Shown piece after piece: positions 8,831 through 18,487 of a stretch of 64,000 nt of DNA (positions are counted from its first letter, which is position 1; each line of letters opens with the position of its first letter). Made by a program: the position numbers and the translations under genes. The DNA is taken from the NCBI GenBank assembly GCA_026314275.1, contig CP111109.1, positions 2,418,001-2,482,000 on the forward strand, given 5' to 3'. Below the pieces are notes generated by a model, which made no database searches, was not told the origin of the DNA, and worked only from the letters and a program-made list of their open reading frames with translations. This DNA comes from JAGOEY01 sp017997515 (lineage in GTDB: Bacteria; Pseudomonadota; Gammaproteobacteria; Burkholderiales; Burkholderiaceae_C).

Positions 8831-11800
8831 ATGACACAGGGAACCATCCGCATCCGCGGTGCGCGCCAACACAACCTCAAAAACCTCGACCTGGACATTC
8901 GCACGGGTGAATTGACGGTCGTCACCGGCCCCAGCGGCTCGGGCAAATCCAGCCTGGTTTTTGACACGCTGTACGCAGAAGGACAGCGGCGGTATGTCGA
9001 AACCTTCTCGGCCTATGCGCGCCAGTTTCTCGACCGCATGGACAAACCTGCGGTGGACCGGGTGGACGGTGTGCCACCTGCCATTGCCATCGACCAGACC
9101 AACCCGGTACGTTCGTCCCGCTCCACGGTGGGCACGATGACCGAACTGAACGACCACCTGAAGCTGCTGATCGCCCGCGCAGGCGCTTTGTTCGACAGCC
9201 AGACGGCCCAGCCGGTGCGCCACGATTCGCCCGACAGCATTTACGCCGAGATGGCGCAGCGTGCCGCAGCGGCGGGTGCCCCGCGTCTGGTCGTCACCTT
9301 CCCGGTCGAGTTGCCCGCAACCGCCACGGCAGAAGAGGTCACCCAGTGGTTGTCCGCCAGCGGCTTCACCCGTGTGCAATCCGAACGTGAAGTGGGCACA
9401 CCCACGGGCCCACGCAAGGTGTTGGATGTGGTGGCAGACCGCTTCCGTATCGCGGGCACCGAACGTGCCCGTGTGGTCGAAGCCATCGAAGTTGCGTTGA
9501 AGCGCGGCGCAGGCCGGGTAATGGTGCATGCCCTGGCTGCGGAAGAGGGCGTGGACGCGGAGGTGTGGAAGTTCTCCACCGGCTTGCATTGTCCCGAAAG
9601 TGACCTGCGTTACACCGACCCGATCCCGTCGATGTTCTCGTTCAACTCTGCGGTGGGGGCGTGTGAGACCTGCCGTGGTTTTGGCCGGGTGATTGGGGTG
9701 GACTATGGCCTGGTCATCCCGAACGACAAACTCACCTTGCGCGCTGGTGCCGTCAAACCCATGCAAACCCCCGCATGGAAGGAAGCGCAAGACGACCTCA
9801 TGCGCCACGCCGAAACGGCGGGTATCCCGCGCGACACGCCGTGGAACAAACTCACACCCGAACAGCAAGGCTGGGTCATCAACGGCTCGCCGAACTGGAA
9901 CGGCAAGTGGAACCAGCACTGGTTCGGCATCAAGCGTTTCTTTGAATACCTGGAGAGCAAGGCTTACAAGATGCACATCCGGGTGCTGCTGTCCAAGTAC
10001 CGCAGCTACACACCCTGTGGCACCTGCGGCGGCGCACGCCTGAAGCTGGAAAGCCTGCTCTGGCGTATTGGCAGCAAGGACGCTGCCGACAGCGTGCTGG
10101 AGCCCGCCCGCCGTTTTATGCCAGTGGGCACAGGCTGGTCGCGTGCACAGCTGGAGGCTTTGCCTGGGCTGTGTTTACACGACCTGATGCTGCTGCCCAT
10201 TGACCGGCTGGGGCGCTTCTTTGAACGTATGCAGACCGAGGCCGTGGACCATGCCGACGCGGCGAACCCGGGCGAAGCGCAGGCACTGAAGCTGTTGTTT
10301 GAAGAGATCACCACCCGCCTCAAATACCTGCGTGACGTGGGTATCGGTTACCTCACGCTGGACCGGCAAAGCCGCACCTTGAGTGGCGGCGAGGTGCAAC
10401 GCATCAACCTCACCACCGCGCTGGGCACCTCGCTGGTGAACACGCTGTTTGTGCTGGACGAGCCCAGCATCGGCCTGCACCCGCGTGACATGCACCGCAT
10501 CACCGAGGCCATGTTGCGCCTGCGCGATGCGGGCAACACACTGGTGGTGGTGGAGCACGACCCGGCCGTGATGCTGGCGGCCGACCGCATGATCGACATG
10601 GGCCCCGGCCCGGGCGAACGCGGTGGGCAGATCGTGTTCGACGGCAGCACCGACGCACTGCGCCAGGCCGACACCCTCACCGGTGCCTACCTGGGTGGGC
10701 GCAAACAGATTGGTATGGGCTTCAAACGCTTTGTGAGCGAGAACACCCACCGCCTGATTCTGGAAGGTGCACGTGAACACAACCTGAAGAACGTGACGGT
10801 TGAATTCCCGCTGCAGCGCTTAGTCACCGTGACCGGTGTCAGTGGTTCCGGCAAGTCGTCGCTGGTGCAGGACATCCTGGCGCCCGCGCTGTTGCGCCAC
10901 TTTGGCAAGGCCACGGAAACCCCGGGCGTACACGACCGCCTGATGGGCGCCGACCATCTGAGTGATGTGGTGTTTGTGGACCAGTCGCCCATCGGCAAAA
11001 CAGCACGCTCCAACCCGGTGAGTTATGTGGGGGCCTGGGACGCGGTGCGCGAGATTTTTGCCACCGCGCCGCTCGCGCGCCAACGTGGCTACACCGCGTC
11101 CAAGTTCAGCTTCAACAGCGGCGACGGGCGCTGCCCCACCTGTGGTGGTTCCGGCTTTGAACATGTGGAGATGCAGTTCCTGTCGGACGTGTACCTGCGC
11201 TGCCCCGACTGCGACGGCAAACGTTACCGCCCTGAAATCCTCGAAGTAACGGTCGAGCGCCGTGGCAAGTCGCTGAATGTGGCCGATGTGCTGGACCTGA
11301 CGGTCAGCGAGGCTGCTATGCTTTTTGATGCAGACCGCGACGTCATCCGGGCGCTGCAGCCCATTGTGGATGTAGGCCTGGAGTATGTGAAGCTGGGCCA
11401 GCCGGTGCCCACGCTGTCGGGCGGTGAAGCGCAGCGGCTCAAGCTCGCGGGCTTTCTGGCGGCTGCGGCCAAAAGTGGCTCCAGCAGCCGGCAGGCGCTG
11501 GCCACCAAAGGCACCCTGTTCATGTTCGACGAGCCCACCACCGGGCTGCACTTTGACGACATTGCCAAACTCATGCGTGCGCTGCGCCGCCTGCTGGACG
11601 CTGGCCATTCCCTCATCGTCATCGAACACAACCTCGACGTGATCCGCGCCAGCGACTGGCTGATCGACCTGGGCCCCGAAGGCGGCGACGCGGGTGGGCT
11701 GGTGGTGGCTGAAGGCACACCCGAAGATGTCCGCGCACACGCCACGTCGCACACCGGGCAAGCCCTGCGTGAATACGACCTGGCGCTGGGCCTCGGTGCC

Positions 11801-14719
11801 CACAGCGTGCAGGAATCTGGTGTGGCTCTGCAGGCCATTGCGCCACGCCCACCACGCCCCACGCTGGCGACCGACAACACCATCCAGATCGTCAACGCGA
11901 AAGAGCACAACCTCAAGAGCCTGACGGTCAACATCCCACGGGGCAAGTTCAGCGTGGTGACCGGGGTCAGTGGCTCGGGCAAGTCCACACTGGCCTTTGA
12001 CATCCTGTTCAACGAAGGGCAGCGCCGGTACCTGGAGTCGCTCAACGCCTATGCACGCAGCATCGTGCAGCCGGCAGGCCGCCCCGAGGTGGACGCGGTG
12101 TATGGCATTCCGCCCACGGTGGCCATCGAACAGCGCCTGTCGCGTGGCGGGCGTAAATCAACGGTGGGCACGACGACCGAGGTCTGGCACTTCCTGCGCC
12201 TGCTGTATGTGAAGCTGGGCACACAACATTGCATCCACGACGGAGCAGCGGTGCAGCCGCAGACACCCGACAGCATTGCCGCGCAGTTGCTGAAAAATTT
12301 TGCAGGCCAACACATCGGCCTGTTGGCTCCGCTGGTGATGGCGCGCAAAGGGGTGTACACCGAGCTGGCCGACTGGGCGCGGCCCCGTGGCTACACACAC
12401 CTGCGGGTGGACGGCAACTTTTTGCCGACCACCAATTTCCCGCGCATCGACCGCTTCAAGGAACACACCATCGAGCTGCCCGTCATCAGCCTCGACGTGA
12501 ACGCAGCCGACGAAGCCAGTCTGCGCACCGCGCTGGCCAAGGCGCTGGAGCTGGGCAAAGGTGTGGTGCATGTGCTCAGCAGCCTCGGTGGTTTGCGCGA
12601 GGCCATGCTGGGTGGCACCCCCACTTCAGCCATTGGCACGCTGACCGCGTACTCCACCAAACGCGCATGTCCCATGTGCGCCACCTCGTACGCCGAGCTG
12701 GACCCGCGCCTGTTCTCGTACAACAGCAAACACGGCTGGTGCCCCGACTGTGTGGGCACGGGTGTCAAACTCACCAAAGAGCAGCGCAAGGTGTTTGACG
12801 ACTCGGTGCGTGACGACGACAACAAGGGCCGAGAGCAGACCTTTGCCGAGCCCGAAGCCGAAGACGTGGCCGACACCGCGTGTCCTACCTGCGCCGGCAC
12901 CCGCCTGAATGCCACGGCCCGCGCTGTGCAGTTTGGTGAAGACGCCGCCCATGCGGTGGCCGGTGTGGCCATCACCGACATTGCCCGGCTCAGCGTGACC
13001 GACGTGCGCCAATGGGTCGCCGGGTTGCGTCTGGACGGCCGTCTGAGTGCGCGTGAAGTGGGCATCGCCCGCGACCTGATCCCAGAGATTCAGGGCCGGC
13101 TTGAATTCCTCGAAGAAGTGGGCTTGGGTTACCTCACGCTGGACCGTGGCGCGCCCACCCTCAGCGGTGGCGAAGCGCAACGTATCCGCCTGGCGGCGCA
13201 GTTGGGCAGCAATCTGCAAGGTGTGTGTTACGTGCTGGACGAACCCACCATCGGCCTGCACGCCCGTGACAACCAGATTCTGCTGAACGCCCTGCACAAG
13301 CTGGGCGACAAGGGCAACACGTTGGTGGTGGTGGAGCACGACGAAGACACCATCCGCCGCGCCGACCACATCATCGACATTGGCCCGAGCGCGGGCAAAC
13401 GCGGCGGGCGGCTGGTGGCAGAAGGCAGCGTGGCCGATATTTCCGATGCGGAAGAGTCCGTCACCGGGCGTTATTTGCTGCACGCCATGCGCCACCCGCT
13501 GCAGCCACGGCGGGCTGTGGAGGTTTTTGACCCGGCCGCAGTGGCTGTGCCGGTGGCCGACCTGCCCTACGTGGCAGCCACGGCCAAGAGCAAAGCCGCC
13601 GCAAAAAAGAAAGCCGTGGCAGAGGCCGATGCCGACGTGGTGCTTGCGCCAGAGCCATTGCAGTGGCTGGTCGTATCCGGTGCGACCATGCACAACCTGC
13701 AGAACGTCACCGCGCAGGTGCCCTTGAAACGCTTGGTGGCCATCACCGGTGTCAGCGGCTCGGGCAAGTCCACGCTGGCGCGCGACGTGCTGCTGGCGAA
13801 TGTGCAGACCGCCGTGATCCAGCGCTCCACCAAAGCGGGCCGTGACAGTTGGGCCGCAGGCCAGCATGCGCCGTGGATAGGTTGTGCCAACGTGGAAGGT
13901 TTCGCCGCCATCGACCGGGTGCTGGAAGTGGACCAGACCCCGATCGGCAAAACCCCGCGCAGTTGCCCCGCCACCTACATCGGCTTTTGGGACACCATCC
14001 GTAAACTGTTTGCTGACACACTCGAGTCCCGTGCTCGGGGCTACGGCCCGGGGCGGTTTTCATTCAACACGGGTGAGGGCCGTTGCCCCGCGTGTGAAGG
14101 GCAGGGCCTGCGCACCATCGGCATGAGTTTTCTGCCCGACGTAAAGGTCAAGTGTGAAACCTGCCACGGCGCACGTTTCAACCCCGAAACTCTGGCTGTG
14201 ACCTGGCGCGGCAAAAGTATTGGGGACGTGCTGCAGATGGAAGTGGACGAAGCCGTCGAATTCTTTGCCGCGATGCCAGTGATTGCCTACCCGCTGCAGT
14301 TGCTCAAGGATGTGGGCCTAGGTTATCTCACGCTTGGCCAGCCGTCCCCCACACTGTCCGGTGGTGAGGCCCAGCGTATCAAGCTGGTGACCGAACTCAC
14401 CAAGGTGCGCGACGAGGTCGGCCGACGCGGCCAGAAGGTGCCCCACACGCTGTACGTGCTGGACGAACCCACCGTGGGCCTGCACATGGCCGACGTGGAG
14501 AAACTCATCCGTGTGTTGCACCGCCTGGTTGATGGCGGCCACAGCGTGGTGGTGATCGAGCATGACCTGGATGTGATTGCCGAGGCCGACTGGGTGATTG
14601 ACCTGGGCCCCGATGGTGGCAACGCCGGTGGCCAGATTGTGGCGGCTGCACCACCAGAGGTCGTGGTGGCGCAGGGCACGGCGACCGGGGTGGCGCTGCG
14701 GGCGGTGCTGGCGCGGTAA
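8831..14719 (+). CDS. uvrA: Excinuclease ABC subunit A, double-length (tandem-fused) form
   Basis: At 1962 residues this is about twice the usual UvrA length (about 940). It contains four ABC modules. Walker A motifs lie near residues 33, 669, 1044 and 1639. ABC signatures LSGGEVQR or LSGGEAQR lie near 517, 862, 1443 and 1842, each followed by a Walker B of the LDEPS/T-GLH type. CxxC pairs of the zinc modules are present in both halves (for example CETCRGFG, CPTCGGSG, CPDCVGTG, CPACEGQG). UvrA recognises DNA damage as a dimer in nucleotide excision repair; here the two protomers appear to be joined. A Lys/Ala-rich linker lies near residues 1575-1600. AGGAAG precedes the start. A 'dimeric form' of UvrA is known as an annotation class; whether this is the only uvrA of the genome cannot be seen. 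Confidence 0.92.
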   Translation: MTQGTIRIRGARQHNLKNLDLDIRTGELTVVTGPSGSGKSSLVFDTLYAEGQRRYVETFSAYARQFLDRMDKPAVDRVDGVPPAIAIDQTNPVRSSRSTVGTMTELNDHLKLLIARAGALFDSQTAQPVRHDSPDSIYAEMAQRAAAAGAPRLVVTFPVELPATATAEEVTQWLSASGFTRVQSEREVGTPTGPRKVLDVVADRFRIAGTERARVVEAIEVALKRGAGRVMVHALAAEEGVDAEVWKFSTGLHCPESDLRYTDPIPSMFSFNSAVGACETCRGFGRVIGVDYGLVIPNDKLTLRAGAVKPMQTPAWKEAQDDLMRHAETAGIPRDTPWNKLTPEQQGWVINGSPNWNGKWNQHWFGIKRFFEYLESKAYKMHIRVLLSKYRSYTPCGTCGGARLKLESLLWRIGSKDAADSVLEPARRFMPVGTGWSRAQLEALPGLCLHDLMLLPIDRLGRFFERMQTEAVDHADAANPGEAQALKLLFEEITTRLKYLRDVGIGYLTLDRQSRTLSGGEVQRINLTTALGTSLVNTLFVLDEPSIGLHPRDMHRITEAMLRLRDAGNTLVVVEHDPAVMLAADRMIDMGPGPGERGGQIVFDGSTDALRQADTLTGAYLGGRKQIGMGFKRFVSENTHRLILEGAREHNLKNVTVEFPLQRLVTVTGVSGSGKSSLVQDILAPALLRHFGKATETPGVHDRLMGADHLSDVVFVDQSPIGKTARSNPVSYVGAWDAVREIFATAPLARQRGYTASKFSFNSGDGRCPTCGGSGFEHVEMQFLSDVYLRCPDCDGKRYRPEILEVTVERRGKSLNVADVLDLTVSEAAMLFDADRDVIRALQPIVDVGLEYVKLGQPVPTLSGGEAQRLKLAGFLAAAAKSGSSSRQALATKGTLFMFDEPTTGLHFDDIAKLMRALRRLLDAGHSLIVIEHNLDVIRASDWLIDLGPEGGDAGGLVVAEGTPEDVRAHATSHTGQALREYDLALGLGAHSVQESGVALQAIAPRPPRPTLATDNTIQIVNAKEHNLKSLTVNIPRGKFSVVTGVSGSGKSTLAFDILFNEGQRRYLESLNAYARSIVQPAGRPEVDAVYGIPPTVAIEQRLSRGGRKSTVGTTTEVWHFLRLLYVKLGTQHCIHDGAAVQPQTPDSIAAQLLKNFAGQHIGLLAPLVMARKGVYTELADWARPRGYTHLRVDGNFLPTTNFPRIDRFKEHTIELPVISLDVNAADEASLRTALAKALELGKGVVHVLSSLGGLREAMLGGTPTSAIGTLTAYSTKRACPMCATSYAELDPRLFSYNSKHGWCPDCVGTGVKLTKEQRKVFDDSVRDDDNKGREQTFAEPEAEDVADTACPTCAGTRLNATARAVQFGEDAAHAVAGVAITDIARLSVTDVRQWVAGLRLDGRLSAREVGIARDLIPEIQGRLEFLEEVGLGYLTLDRGAPTLSGGEAQRIRLAAQLGSNLQGVCYVLDEPTIGLHARDNQILLNALHKLGDKGNTLVVVEHDEDTIRRADHIIDIGPSAGKRGGRLVAEGSVADISDAEESVTGRYLLHAMRHPLQPRRAVEVFDPAAVAVPVADLPYVAATAKSKAAAKKKAVAEADADVVLAPEPLQWLVVSGATMHNLQNVTAQVPLKRLVAITGVSGSGKSTLARDVLLANVQTAVIQRSTKAGRDSWAAGQHAPWIGCANVEGFAAIDRVLEVDQTPIGKTPRSCPATYIGFWDTIRKLFADTLESRARGYGPGRFSFNTGEGRCPACEGQGLRTIGMSFLPDVKVKCETCHGARFNPETLAVTWRGKSIGDVLQMEVDEAVEFFAAMPVIAYPLQLLKDVGLGYLTLGQPSPTLSGGEAQRIKLVTELTKVRDEVGRRGQKVPHTLYVLDEPTVGLHMADVEKLIRVLHRLVDGGHSVVVIEHDLDVIAEADWVIDLGPDGGNAGGQIVAAAPPEVVVAQGTATGVALRAVLAR

Positions 14720-14841
14720 CGTACCAGTCAGTGTCGGGCGCTGTTGCCCAGGCGACAGTACCTCAGTATTTACCGCCTTGCGGTGGGTCGAGGCGTGTTC
14801 CTTAATGGCGTTTTATTTCCGCCCGTACAAGGACACGCCCC

Positions 14842-15804
14842 ATGCAACGCCGTCACCTTCTCCAGCTTGCCGCCGCCACACTTGCCGTGTCGTCAGCCGC
14901 CGCCTGGGCGCAAACCTTTCCGGTGCGCCCTATCAAACTGGTCATCGCCTTCCCTGCTGGTGGGCCGACCGACATCACCATGCGCCAGCTGGCCGACAAC
15001 GCGTCCAAGATCCTGGGCCAGCCGGTCATCATCGATAACAAACCGGGTGCTGGCGGCACGCTGCCGGCCCAGGCGCTGCAAACGGCTCAACCCGACGGCT
15101 ACACCCTGGCGCAAATGCCGCTGGGCGTGTTCCGCCTGCCCTACACCACCAAGATCAACTGGGACCCGGTGAAGGACATCAACTACGTCATCAACGTCAC
15201 CGGGTATGCATTTGGCATCGTGGTGCCGGCCGACAGCCCGTTCAAAACATGGGCCGACTTTGTGGCTTACGCCAAGGCCAATCCAGGCAAGCTCACCTAC
15301 GGTTCCACTGGCACCTTTACCAGCCCACACCTGACCACCGAGCTGATCGCACAGAAGGCTGGTATCCAGCTGCAGCACGTGCCCTACAAAGGCAGCGCCG
15401 ACCTGATGCTGGCAACGGTCAGCGGCCAGCTCATGGCGGCGGCCGACAGCACCGGTTTTGCGCCGCAGGTGGAGGCCGGCAAGCTGCGGGTGCTCAACAC
15501 CTGGGGCGACAAACGCCTCGCCAAATTCCCCGATGCGCCCACACTGAAAGAGCTGGGTTACGACACCGTGCAGAACTCACCCTTTGGCATTGGTGCACCC
15601 AAAGGCACACCCCCTGAGGTGGTGCAAAAAGTGCACGACGCCTTCAAGAAAGCCATGGAAGAACCCAGCTACGTGGCAGCGCTGGGGCGCTACGACATGT
15701 TGCCCAATTACATGAGCTCGGCCGACTACACCAAGTTTGCGCAAGACACCTTTGGGCGGGAAAAGGCGCTGATCGAAAAGCTGGGGCTGGCCAAGGCCCC
15801 TTGA
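14842..15804 (+). CDS. Bug/TctC-family tripartite tricarboxylate transporter substrate-binding protein
   Basis: The 320-residue protein has a signal peptide ending near AAAWAQ. The Bug fold signature follows: FPVRPIKLVIAFPAGGPTD, then QPVIIDNKPGAGGT and the conserved HVPYKGS. Bug proteins bind small carboxylates or other solutes in the periplasm. No TctA or TctB membrane partners are nearby, as is usual for orphan Bug proteins of Burkholderiales. It converges on the RuBisCO-like protein operon with a three-base gap, which suggests a shared metabolic theme but does not show it. Confidence 0.88.
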   Translation: MQRRHLLQLAAATLAVSSAAAWAQTFPVRPIKLVIAFPAGGPTDITMRQLADNASKILGQPVIIDNKPGAGGTLPAQALQTAQPDGYTLAQMPLGVFRLPYTTKINWDPVKDINYVINVTGYAFGIVVPADSPFKTWADFVAYAKANPGKLTYGSTGTFTSPHLTTELIAQKAGIQLQHVPYKGSADLMLATVSGQLMAAADSTGFAPQVEAGKLRVLNTWGDKRLAKFPDAPTLKELGYDTVQNSPFGIGAPKGTPPEVVQKVHDAFKKAMEEPSYVAALGRYDMLPNYMSSADYTKFAQDTFGREKALIEKLGLAKAP

Positions 15805-15807
15805 TGC

Positions 15808-17148
15808 CTATGTGCGTGGGGCCTCAGTGGTGGGGGCTCCACCCAGCAAGCGCTCAAACAAGTCCACGCCCCCCATCTGCCCGCCCTTGAGCATCAACTC
15901 CAGCCCATCACGCGCCGGGTCCGGGCTGTGCGCACGGCTCAGCGTGACGCCAGGGCAAATGGTGGACTGGTACGACAGCCCCCAGAGCTGCAAAGCCTGC
16001 ACCGCATGGCTCGACGTATCCCCACCAGCTATGCCCACACGCCGCAGCGGTGTGCCGTGGTCGGTCTGGGCTTGCACCACACGGGCGACCAGCGCGGCGC
16101 TGGCGTGGGCAACCTGTGCCGCTGAGCTGGTATTCGCGGCGGTGCCGTCAGTGGGGCCGGTGTAAGCCAACACATGTGCACTGGATCGCAGCCCGGCGCA
16201 GATGGCGTCCTGCAGGGTTTGCACATAGGCCGCATCGCTGCCAAGGCGTTGGGCGTCCACTGCGATACGTTGGTACGCGGTGGCGGCCTGCACTTGGGCA
16301 GCGGTCAGGGGCGACAGGCTTCCGGCCCACGCAAAGACAGGGCCTTCAGCGGCGGCCAATGGGGGTGCAGCGGCTGGTGCGGGCCCGGCCCAGTACGCCA
16401 CCAGCGCCTGCGCCACGGCGCTGGAGCCGACCGCCAGCAAGCGGGCCTGCTGGGCCTGTTGCCACAACAAGCGGCCCACGGTGGCGAGCTGGTCGGCGGC
16501 GCTCAGATCCATCAGTGTGGGCTGCAGCGGGAGATCGGTGGCGAGCAGTGATTGCAGCGTGGCGTCCAGCGCGTCGGGTGGGGTGCCGTACTGCGGGTAG
16601 TGCAGGGCGGTGATGCCGTCCAGCCCCTGCGCCGCCAGATGCACACGCAGGTCGGCTTCACCCATGGGTGTGACCGGATGCTGGCGCATGGTGGGGTGTC
16701 GGTCGATGCGGTGCACGAGCCCGCCTGTGCCTGCGGCGGCAAACAGGTTGCTGAATGCGCAGTAACGGCCCAGGCTGGGCTGCCCGCCGACGATGGGCAC
16801 CCAGCGGTTGTCTACAAACGGGTGCAGCGCCTGGATGCCGCAGGCGATGTTGCCGACATGCGGCGCGCTGTCAAACGTGGAGCACACCTTGTAGTGCAGC
16901 ACCGGTGGCGCGACTTGCTGGAAGAAGCGGCCCACGGCGGACATTTCGGCCCGCATCGCGTCAGGGGCCATGGCGCGTGCAGCGCCTGCAATGCCCATGG
17001 CGTCCAGCGGACCAGCGGCTAACAGGGCTTCAGGGCTGGGCACACCCATAAACAACATGGAGCGCAGGCCTGCCTGTGCCAGCACTGCCAGGGTGTCGGT
17101 GGCGCCGGTGAAGTCGTCGCCGTACCAGCCAAAAAGAGGCGTCGTCAT
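15808..17148 (-). CDS. DUF1537 four-carbon acid sugar kinase family protein (OiaK/OtnK/DtnK-like)
   Basis: The 446-residue protein has the N-terminal motif GDDFTGATD (residues 10-18), LHYKVCSTFDSAPHVGNI at about 90-110, and a C-terminal AGGDTSSHA nucleotide-binding motif. Family members phosphorylate sugar acids such as threonate, 3-oxotetronate or 3-oxo-isoapionate with ATP. The start ATG overlaps the stop of the RuBisCO-like gene by four bases, so the two are translationally coupled. OiaK acting with the RuBisCO-like OiaX in D-apionate breakdown is the closest precedent. The substrate here is inferred only as a phosphorylatable sugar acid. It is the last gene of the operon. Confidence 0.85.
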   Translation of the reverse strand: MTTPLFGWYGDDFTGATDTLAVLAQAGLRSMLFMGVPSPEALLAAGPLDAMGIAGAARAMAPDAMRAEMSAVGRFFQQVAPPVLHYKVCSTFDSAPHVGNIACGIQALHPFVDNRWVPIVGGQPSLGRYCAFSNLFAAAGTGGLVHRIDRHPTMRQHPVTPMGEADLRVHLAAQGLDGITALHYPQYGTPPDALDATLQSLLATDLPLQPTLMDLSAADQLATVGRLLWQQAQQARLLAVGSSAVAQALVAYWAGPAPAAAPPLAAAEGPVFAWAGSLSPLTAAQVQAATAYQRIAVDAQRLGSDAAYVQTLQDAICAGLRSSAHVLAYTGPTDGTAANTSSAAQVAHASAALVARVVQAQTDHGTPLRRVGIAGGDTSSHAVQALQLWGLSYQSTICPGVTLSRAHSPDPARDGLELMLKGGQMGGVDLFERLLGGAPTTEAPRT

Positions 17149-18422
17149 TTCTTGCCGAAGAATTCGATCGCGCGGCGCAGTTCGGACGCATGTGACGCGC
17201 GTTGTGCCAGCGTTTCGCCCTTCTGCACCGCGTCCCAGGCCTGCTGCAGGCTGGCCACGCCAGCCGCAGGGCCGTCGGGGTGGGCCAGGATGCCGCCGCC
17301 CGACATGAACAGCAGGTCGTTGGAGCGGATGCTGTCCCAGGTCGCGGGCACGGTGCCGGCCCACTGGCCGTTGGAGAAGGCGGGCAACACGCGGTCGTCC
17401 AGGCCTTCGCACAGAGGGCTCAGCGTGTCGTGTGCATCAGAAATCACTTCTTCATCGGTCTGCGAGAACTTGCCTTGCAGGCCGTGTACATGCATGTGGT
17501 CCACACCGGCCAGCCGCCACAGCGTCTGCCAGGCGTTGAACGAAAAGCCCAGCAACGGGTGGCGTGACAGCGCGCCATAGCCGTTGCGGTGGCCGTGTAA
17601 TGCCAGCGGGGTGTGGCGGCGCAGGGTCTGCACGGCGGAGTAACCACACCAGTTCAGGCTGACCATCACACAGCTGCCACCTTCGGCCGCAACCAGGTCG
17701 GCGTGGCGGCGCATGGCGTCGGTTTCGTCGGTGATGTTGAAAGCCACCATCACCAGCTTGCCGGTTTTGTCCTGGTGGGCGCGCACACGGCGCATCACGG
17801 ATTTGACGCGGTCGGCCAGCGGCGCATGCACCGGGTTGGCACAGACCTCGTCGTCCTTGATGAAGTCCACACCGGCCGCGCACAGGCGGCCTGCGAGGTC
17901 ACCGGTTTCTTCAGCCGACAGGCCCACGTTGGGTTTGATGATGGTGCCGATCAGCGGGCGCCCTTGCACACCCGTGAGCGCACGCGTGCCGGTGATGCCG
18001 TGTTGTGGCATATCGAACTGTTCGCGGTAGGCGCGGGGCAGTTTCATCGACTCCAGGCGCAGGCCGGTGACTTCGCCCAGATCGAACAGGTTGCCCGACA
18101 CGGTGGAGGCGAGTGTGGGCAGGTTGGGGCCGATGTTGTCGCAGGGGAAACTCACGCGCAGCCGGGCGCGTTGCCACGTCTGCGGCGTATCGAACATGCC
18201 GCGGCGTTGCATCCATCCGTTGGGCAGCGACGGCGCGGGCGCGACGTCCAGCAGCTCGACGGATTCGACCGTGGCGCGGGCGCGTTCGCGTAACGCATCG
18301 GTCTCGCCTTCCACCCGGGTGAAGGTGCCACACGATTGTTCACCGGCCAGCACTTCGGCCACGTGTGCCGGGTCCAGCGGGGTTTCGATCAGGTAGGTGG
18401 CTTCAAAGCAGTTGGCGGACAT
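17145..18422 (-). CDS. Form IV RuBisCO-like protein
   Basis: The 425-residue protein is a RuBisCO large-chain homologue. The active-site KPK becomes Lys163-Pro-Asn165, so the second lysine is lost. The carbamylated-lysine motif is kept as GVDFIKDDE (Lys189, Asp191, Glu192). Lys318 in LQGKF and the phosphate-binding SGGG at 374-377 are also kept. This pattern fits a metal-dependent enolate enzyme rather than CO2 fixation. It is coupled to a DUF1537 kinase and lies in an operon with a PAAT-type ABC transporter. OiaX-type decarboxylases or transcarboxylases of sugar-acid phosphates are the best precedent; methionine-salvage RLPs are less likely because no mtn genes are present. Confidence 0.88.
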   Translation of the reverse strand: MSANCFEATYLIETPLDPAHVAEVLAGEQSCGTFTRVEGETDALRERARATVESVELLDVAPAPSLPNGWMQRRGMFDTPQTWQRARLRVSFPCDNIGPNLPTLASTVSGNLFDLGEVTGLRLESMKLPRAYREQFDMPQHGITGTRALTGVQGRPLIGTIIKPNVGLSAEETGDLAGRLCAAGVDFIKDDEVCANPVHAPLADRVKSVMRRVRAHQDKTGKLVMVAFNITDETDAMRRHADLVAAEGGSCVMVSLNWCGYSAVQTLRRHTPLALHGHRNGYGALSRHPLLGFSFNAWQTLWRLAGVDHMHVHGLQGKFSQTDEEVISDAHDTLSPLCEGLDDRVLPAFSNGQWAGTVPATWDSIRSNDLLFMSGGGILAHPDGPAAGVASLQQAWDAVQKGETLAQRASHASELRRAIEFFGKK

Positions 18423-18487
18423 ATGCTATAAAAATAATAGCTTCTGGCGCAGGTGGAATGTGCGCTAGAAGCCTGTTTTGCTCAAAA
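18423..18487 (+). repeat. TGCTAT/GCGC dispersed repeat, family 2, copy 2
   Basis: ATGCTAT and ATAGCT arms are followed by TGGCGC, an 11-base spacer, GCGCTAGAAGCC and TTTTGCTCAAAA. It exactly fills the space between the VOC gene stop and the RuBisCO-like gene start, inside the operon. Confidence 0.85.

Noticed and set aside
11311..11365. A TGCTATG...GGGCGCTGCAG stretch inside uvrA that resembles family 2 repeats
   Set aside because: Only the first TGCTAT and one GCGC match, and the residues are part of the conserved UvrA sequence, so chance is more likely.
8795..14679. Several long antisense open frames (up to about 413 codons) opposite uvrA
   Set aside because: They show Arg/His/Gly-rich low-complexity translations typical of the reverse strand of GC-rich genes, and the sense frame has intact UvrA motifs throughout.
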